Shown: positions 57,643-64,000 of the stretch, piece after piece
Numbering within the stretch: the first letter of the stretch is position 1
Layout: the number at the start of each line of letters is the position of its first letter
Assembly: GCA_021234155.1 (NCBI GenBank)
Contig: JAJEKV010000023.1
Coordinates: 6,347,945-6,411,944 of the forward strand
From: Isoetes taiwanensis
Lineage: Eukaryota > Streptophyta > Lycopodiopsida > Isoetales > Isoetaceae
Direction: 5' to 3'
Length of the DNA stretch: 64,000 nucleotides
The notes under the pieces: model-generated
Databases searched by the model: none
What the model was told of the DNA's origin: nothing
The model's input: only the letters and a program-made list of their open reading frames with translations
Program-made: the position numbers and the translations under genes

Positions 57643-60095
57643 CAATACATAACTACCATTAACATTAATGAACACAACCATTGGATTTAACATATTTACT
57701 TTAAAATCCCCCTTAAACCCCCTTTGGTTTGGGTGCTTATTCACACGGGGGGTGACTCCGGGCAACGAGAGCTGTTGGATAGGCATATTCAATCCTTATT
57801 CCTTAATCTACACCGTAGATAAAGTTCCTCGTTTGTGGGGTATGCAAGTACACAAATTGGTATACCGTATAACAACATATGCAAAATACTATAAGATTTG
57901 AAGCAAAATACTATATGGTGTTGATTTTATACGTGGAAAATGTAATTACAAGGGCTCTCGCTGCCCTACGTCACCCCCCGTGTGAATAAGCACCCAAACC
58001 AAAGGGGGTTTAAGGGGGATTTTAATTTAAATATGTTAAATCCAATGGTTGTGTTCATTAATGTTAATGGTAGTTATGTATTGGTTGTTATACCAAAAAA
58101 AATTTGGGCCCTTCGGGCCCTAAAAAAAACAAACATGCGTAAAAACATGCAAAACATGTAGCAATATGTGAAATCTAATATTTAACATTATAACAAAAAT
58201 AAAGGAAACCTGTTAAGAAGCCTGAATAACTATAATATTATAGGATAATGCAATTTAATTGCATATGCTTTAAAAGCATATTGTTTTAAAATTTATTAAG
58301 TCATTGAAGATGGCAAGAGTATTATAGCAACCAATACACTCAGAATGGATAGCGGCTTAAGATATGATGCACATCTTCGTTGATTTGCGCCTCTTCAGCT
58401 TCGATGTTCTTGTGCAGGATGATTTATTTTATACGTGATGCCTTCTGCTTGCATGACTCTCGTTCGTGATGTTGAGCCTTGGCCTCGCCCTGTTTCGTGC
58501 CATTCGTCTCATTGTAAGATGTTGAACTAATATCTACAATTTTAAGAAAAAAAAAAGAATTGTTAATAACCACCTTTAGTAATAACTAGTAATTTGGACA
58601 ATAACTAGTAATTTTAAAGATAATATGAGGCCAGGATTCCACTGCCGCCGTTTAAGAGTAGCAACGAATTTCATGCCCAACCACTAGCTGCTATGTCAAC
58701 AATAAATTTTTTTCATGTATTCCACTACGTCCGGCACTCTTCAACGGACGGGCATTACCCTCCGGTAGGAGCAACCCCAGCTCACATTAGCTTAATTCTT
58801 CTGGAGAAAACGACAATTTTTGAAACCTGATTTTCAAGGAAATGGGGATTAAAGGATGATTGCCATGATTTACAATAGTGGCAAGTCTTAGAAGTTTTGA
58901 ATGCTTGTCAGTAAACACAGATAAACTCCATGAAATACATCATAAAATTTCTAAATGGAACACTACACGAAATTACCGACAGTAAGACAGTAAGAATTCT
59001 ACCGTGATGGAACAATGCTCCATGTCAGCATATAGACTTGCCATAGTGGAATCCCGGCCTGAGAAACACAAGCAATAATATGAATAATATGGTAGATACT
59101 GTGAGGAAGGGTTACATTTTAATTCTCCAAGGTTAAAGGAAGGTTGACATTTCCAATTTTGAACAAGAATAGATAAGGGTTAGGGTTTGCACATTCGAGA
59201 TGGCAGGGTTAGGGCTTCGACAATGGAGATGGCAGCTGAAATGGCAGGGCTACGGCTTCGACATTGCAGATGGCAGCTGAATGCTTCACGACATGGTTCT
59301 GAGTGCCGGATTTGACTGTGGTATTGCCAGAGTTTCAAAGTGTTGGATCGATTTCTGAAGCCTGATTGCTACGGCCGTCTTCTTAGGGTTTCAACCAAAG
59401 CGGGTGTATACCATGAGATCATGGGTAAATCAGAGAAATCAGAGGAAAATCATGGTTCTGAGGTCATTTTACAGTAGATCCAAACTAATGGCAGCCTAAA
59501 TATCCAGGACTGTAGTTTTGAGCTAAGGGATTGAAGACAAAAAGGAAAACCGGAAGATCTGTCTCCAATAATAATATCTGCTCATGCTAATCTGAAGAAC
59601 GGTTTCTGTGTCCATTAATAACATCTGCTCATGCTAATATGAAGAACGGTTTCTGTAATGTTTAAAGAAGATGTATGACGAGCAAGAACAGAATAACAAC
59701 CCAATGAAGCACGGTTTTCCTTCAAATAATATCTGCTCATGCATAAGATTAACATAAGATTAACATCATGCTAATATCTGCATAAGATTAAAACTTAACA
59801 CATCGTTAGCAAACACAAAAGAAAGATCAAGCATACCACCGCAACAGGACGAATCGAATACCACCAACAAGAGATTTTCAGAGAAAAGAACTTCTCTGGT
59901 TGCATGCATATAATGAGGAGGCCAAAATAAGAACCGTTAGATTGTTTAAGCTGAAAAAAAATCAACGCTTCAAAAAAGCCGCACTCTAGAAATACTATTT
60001 AGTATGGACTAATGAATACGGCACTAAAATCATAGGAAAACCATGCCAAAAAGCGTACAAAATCCCAAAAAAAAACCCCCTGTTATAATGCTACA
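57643..60095. mobile_element. 2.45-kb insertion with a 5'-terminal foldback and 9-bp duplication
   Basis: tattccaac occurs at 57634-57642 and 60096-60104, while array copies 1 and 4 have it once, so this is a clean insertion in copy 3. The left end is a foldback with 114-bp arms (57643-57756 and 57970-58083). The right end (..ttataatgctaca) does not match the left. No protein recognised; 58620-58800 and 59150-59480 are somewhat GC-richer but contain only short frames. A non-TIR Mutator-like derivative is possible. Confidence 0.6.
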
Positions 60096-62127
60096 TATTC
60101 CAACTTGATTTTCTGGATTATGTCTGCCAAATTCTTGTGCAGCATCCATATTCATTCTGATAGGAGGGAAATATTTGATGCTTCTTTCCTCATGGTCCTC
60201 CATAGATTTCGAATTTCAGCATCTCCTTGTGCCTTGACTCGGATCAGCAAATTGCTCTATGATTTCCAAAAATCTGTCCGATGAGCCATAAGGCATTCCA
60301 ACCAATTTTCTAAAGGAAAATATCAATCAGCAAAGCTGCCTTATGTGTCATGGTCGCAGCATTCAGTTCTTTCTTTCATGCTTTGAAAAGCCGGAAGCAA
60401 AGATACAGCAAGATTGAATTGAGGAACAAGAGGCAAATGCAAAACTTCTGCTTCGTGGGCTTTATAGGCTTCTGATAAATGCCCTTGTTACCGTCTGTAC
60501 CATCGAGCATGGTTTAGACTCATGCCTAAAAGCCAGAACACGACCAATGCATGCAGATGAATCAATCGGCACATTATAACATATTTTCTTTGCCCTGTAC
60601 AATGCCACAAACGAAACCCTAAGTTATACACGTTAAAAAAATTCTACTATTTCTTTTGCATATTATCTCGTTTCTCCAGCTCGTTGCCCAATGGTAGAAA
60701 ATCAAGTGGTCCAATATTTCAACCCTAGTCTAACCACTAACATTTCATCATATCTTTTCTCGGAGGCAATATACCATTATCTGCATAAAGCCCCGGCTTT
60801 GGTCATATAGTACTTTTGTCATAGCAACCTGCTTTGAAAACTTCATATTGCCTCAAGTTACGCATAAAAATCTCCATCATTACTAATAATAAAAAAAGCA
60901 TGCCTCCTACCGTAGGTCAGGGTGGGCCAAAATTCATACATAGAGTTAGCAACAAGGAGAGTAGGATCTTGTTGCCAAAGCCCTACCCTACCTATATTGC
61001 CTAACTGTACCAGTTAAAGAGCCAAGTGGCAAGAAAGTTGACCAATAAAGTGAGCAAGAAATACCGCTTGGTAAGAGTACTAGTCTGTGCCAATTCCTGT
61101 CTATCCCATATATGTTCCAAAAATATAATCTTCAAAGCTCGCTGATATGGTCTGCAATAGCCCAATGGCAATTCATGGATTTCATAAGCCCAATGGCAGT
61201 TTATTTCATATGACATTCTTCATGACAAAATATGCCAATATCACCATGTATAAACCTTACAAAAAGGTCTTGGTGAGGTTGCAATGAACAACACTATTCA
61301 TATATAATAGTCTTCTCACTAAGTCATTGATAATCCAGCACAGTCTTAATAGAAAAGTCAGATTGCTTAATGTAAAACAGTAAAGTTGCACGTACCATAC
61401 TCCAACTAGAGCAGGTGTCTCATGATGCATGAGTTGAGGTGCATTTCCTTATTCTTGTATATGCCAAGATACTTTGAACCGAGAACTTCGGGCTATTCTT
61501 TCTGCAATACTATCTGAGTTGTACGAGTTCACCTATATCGATTGCTTGCATCAAAATAATCCTTTCCAGCATCCGTCATTTTACTTGTATTCTCCTAATA
61601 ATCAACATAGTCATCAGTACATATGAATATTTTAACCGACCACCTGAAAATGAAGTAGCCATGATTATGGTCTCTAGTAAAACTAGGGAACTGAGCATTG
61701 ATAAAAAAAACGTTTAAACCTGTACAAACAGACCTTCTACCTTTTCAAGACCTTTTGCAAAGACCTTGTCAAGGTACAATTTGCAGCCCTAAGTTGAAAA
61801 CCAGGTATATTTCAACTTAGGCCATAACATGGTTACATTTCTTAATAAAGTAAGACAATAAGTGGAAGGAATACCATAAAAACTTTTTTCCAAAAAGGAC
61901 ATAGATACAAGATAAGATAACTGATCTACAAAATCAGAGTAATAATATTAAACATCATTTCTGCAAAAGTCAGCAATACAATGATCTTTATCAAATATTA
62001 AAAACAACTAGACCACAAGCAAAATTCCAAATGAAATGGTCCAGAGATACTTCAGCATTGTTCTTCCATTTCCAAGTCTTGTAAGCTTATCCAAACTTGA
62101 ACGAATTTGAAAAACATAAACAGGAGC

Positions 62128-62239
62128 AAGAAATCCCGTTACCTGCAGTAAACCAGAGGACAATTAGCCTTAAGCAGGGTAAAGCCCTAAGTACTAGCAG
62201 GTACGCTACGGATTTCTTGGGCTTATCGCCCTTCACCTT
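62128..62239. ncRNA. Hairpin family, array copy 4
   Basis: Same stem except that GCAGGTAA reads GCAGGTAC, breaking one terminal pair of the inner helix. Confidence 0.4.
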
Positions 62240-64000
62240 GAATGTTTAACTTTAAACAAAGTAGACAGATGAGTTTTATCAGCAGAAAAAAGCCCATGGT
62301 CTCTGTCCTAAACTTATACTGCAATAAAGTATTACTTTTAGCATGCAGATTACACTTAGGCCCCTTAGAATCTAAATGTAAGGCCATTCATAAATCTTAC
62401 ACATTAAACATGTTAAATACTGTTCTATAATCAGAGCAGCAAATACCAAGTTAATTATTCTCCATGATTCCCAAATTAATCCACTTATGCAACAAATCCC
62501 CTCAGTTAGGAACAAAGGAAGGCCAAGTCTAAATCAAATACAATAATTCTAGTAGTTAGGCCAGCAAGCTAATTAGGCTCAGTATGCATTATGCAAGAAA
62601 GCCAATGCATGATTTCCTCTTAAATGAAGATATGACAAAGCCTAAATCAGAAAAGGCTGGCAGTAAGAAGATAGATTTTCTAACAATTAGCATAGCAATC
62701 AAACGATATTAGCATCATGCATTAATATCCGAATTACAGTCCAGATACCATAACCATATGCCTTTATTATTTTAGGCTATCATACCAGCATATTCCCTCA
62801 AGCATATCCTGATTACTGCAAGGAATCTTGTCTACTAGAACAACGGATGACCTTACTGCCTAAGAACTTATACGGTTCCTTATGCAAAGATCAACACCAT
62901 TATCAACTTGGTTTAATCAAACTGTTGCAGGAATATGGAGACGGGGTTACTCCATCCCTTGGAGCAATACACCTTACTAGAAGGATCTTTAGAAACACAG
63001 AGATAATCCCGCATTCGAAGATCTCCCTATATTAAGACTAAGTGCATTTCTAGCAACCAGACATCAAGCTTAGGCAAAGCATAGATCTAGCCATATAACA
63101 TGTAGTGTTTACACTGCAGCACTGCACTTCATGCATAACTGAATTAAATATTTTCAGCTCTACACAGCCAAACATGGAGTTACACCTTATTAAGAAAACC
63201 ACTTTCAAGCAATAAAAGAGACCAGATAAATCCAATTGTACATTAAACATCATATGCACATCTAGATCTATTGCTTCTTGTGAGGATTAAACCAGAAATG
63301 GCCAATTAAGTTCTATTTGAAGCTAATTTCCCTTGTTAATATCATTATTCATATAATCTTCTATAGCTAGTTACACCAGCTAATCTATTCTTACTGCTAG
63401 ATCTTGCAATAATAAAACAAATTCTAAAGACTATTCCAACATGATTTTCTGGATTATGTCTGCCAAATTCTTGTGCAGCATCCATATTCATTCTGATAGG
63501 AGGGAAATATTTGATGCTTCTTTCCTCATGGTCCTCTATAGATTTCGAATTTCAGCATCTCCTTGTGCCTTGACTCGGATCAGCGAATTGCTCTATGATT
63601 TCCAAAAATCTGTCCGATGAGCCCATAAGGACCAATTTTCTAAAGGAAAATATTAATCAGCAAAGCTGCCTTATGTGTCATGGTCGCAGCATTCAGTTCT
63701 TTCTTTCATGCTTTGAAAAGCCGGAAGCAAAGATACAGCAAGATTGAATTGAGGAACAAGAGGCAAATGCAAAACTTCTGCTTCGTGGGCTTTATAAGCT
63801 TCTGATAAATGCCCTTGTTACCGTCTGTACCATCGAGCATGGTTTAGACTCATGCCTAAAGGCCAGAACACGACCAATGCATGCAGATGAATCAATCGGC
63901 ACATTACAACATATTTTCTTTGCCCTGTACAATGCCACAAACGAAACCCTAAGTTATATACGTTAAAAAAAATTCTACTATTTCTTTTGCATATTATCTC

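Larger units (their letters stand above)
41785..64000. repeat. Tandem array of a ~3.3-kb unit, four copies
   Basis: The landmark tttaaac.tgtacaaacagacc starts copies at 41785, 45100, 55888 and 61711. Copy 1 is 3315 bp. Copy 2 holds the LINE and lacks ~1.1 kb (the join aattag|cttcgtggg near 54628, which removes the exon 1 copy). Copy 3 holds a 2453-bp insertion. Copy 4 runs off the window. A much older, diverged copy may start at ~38910, where a similar A-run and tgtacaagacctt occur. Most open frames in the array are shared by all copies only because of recent duplication. Confidence 0.8.

Overview
The window looks like nuclear DNA from a land plant with a large, repeat-rich genome; a gymnosperm or another non-flowering lineage is possible, but the order cannot be fixed from sequence alone. 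Supporting signs are a decayed Ty3/gypsy element with Athila/Tat-like features, a plant L1-type LINE, several MITEs, GT-AG introns with T-rich acceptors and AT-rich intergenic DNA. There are no bacterial operons, no CRISPR array and no confident tRNA or rRNA gene. Nearly everything is mobile DNA, most of it broken.

Layout. 1-10.4 kb: most of one Ty3/gypsy element (cagacgc-repeat leader, gag, protease, RT/RNase H, integrase, an antisense Cys-rich mini-ORF with its own TATA box, a ~1000-codon coiled-coil ORF after pol, polypurine tract, 3' LTR); its 5' LTR lies outside the window. 11.06-18.27 kb: two inverted, head-to-head copies of a ~2.7-kb element. Each carries a gene with the motif order of an HUH single-strand endonuclease without a helicase (replitron-like), and a second ORF that can be joined to it in frame by an 81-nt intron. 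Each copy is broken where the other is intact. A 590-bp hAT-type MITE sits between them. 18.3-22.6 kb: mostly unexplained AT-rich DNA ending in a 443-bp foldback MITE with a 9-bp target duplication. 22.64-38.12 kb: two purine-rich minus-strand units sharing a terminal palindrome, TATA box and CT-rich leader. The larger contains a tandem duplication, and into the second copy an 8.4-kb TIR element has inserted (27.02-35.46 kb). That element encodes a decayed DDE-type transposase and, divergently, an intron-containing gene with motifs of a beta-class DNA amino-methyltransferase and a possible ParB-like domain. Palindromic GTATTCCGAATAC-type repeats fill the region between the two genes and the introns of the second.

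38.9-64 kb: a host-gene region on the minus strand (an exon 1 and an acidic, Arg/Gly-rich exon) whose first intron has been expanded into a tandem array of a ~3.3-kb unit. A family of ~100-nt hairpins in this region shows compensatory base changes between diverged members. One array unit holds an ~8.5-kb LINE with an exact target duplication and nested insertions; another holds a 2.45-kb insertion that begins with a foldback.

The best candidates for something undescribed are the transposase plus methyltransferase element with its palindrome arrays, the paired HUH elements, and the covarying intronic hairpins.
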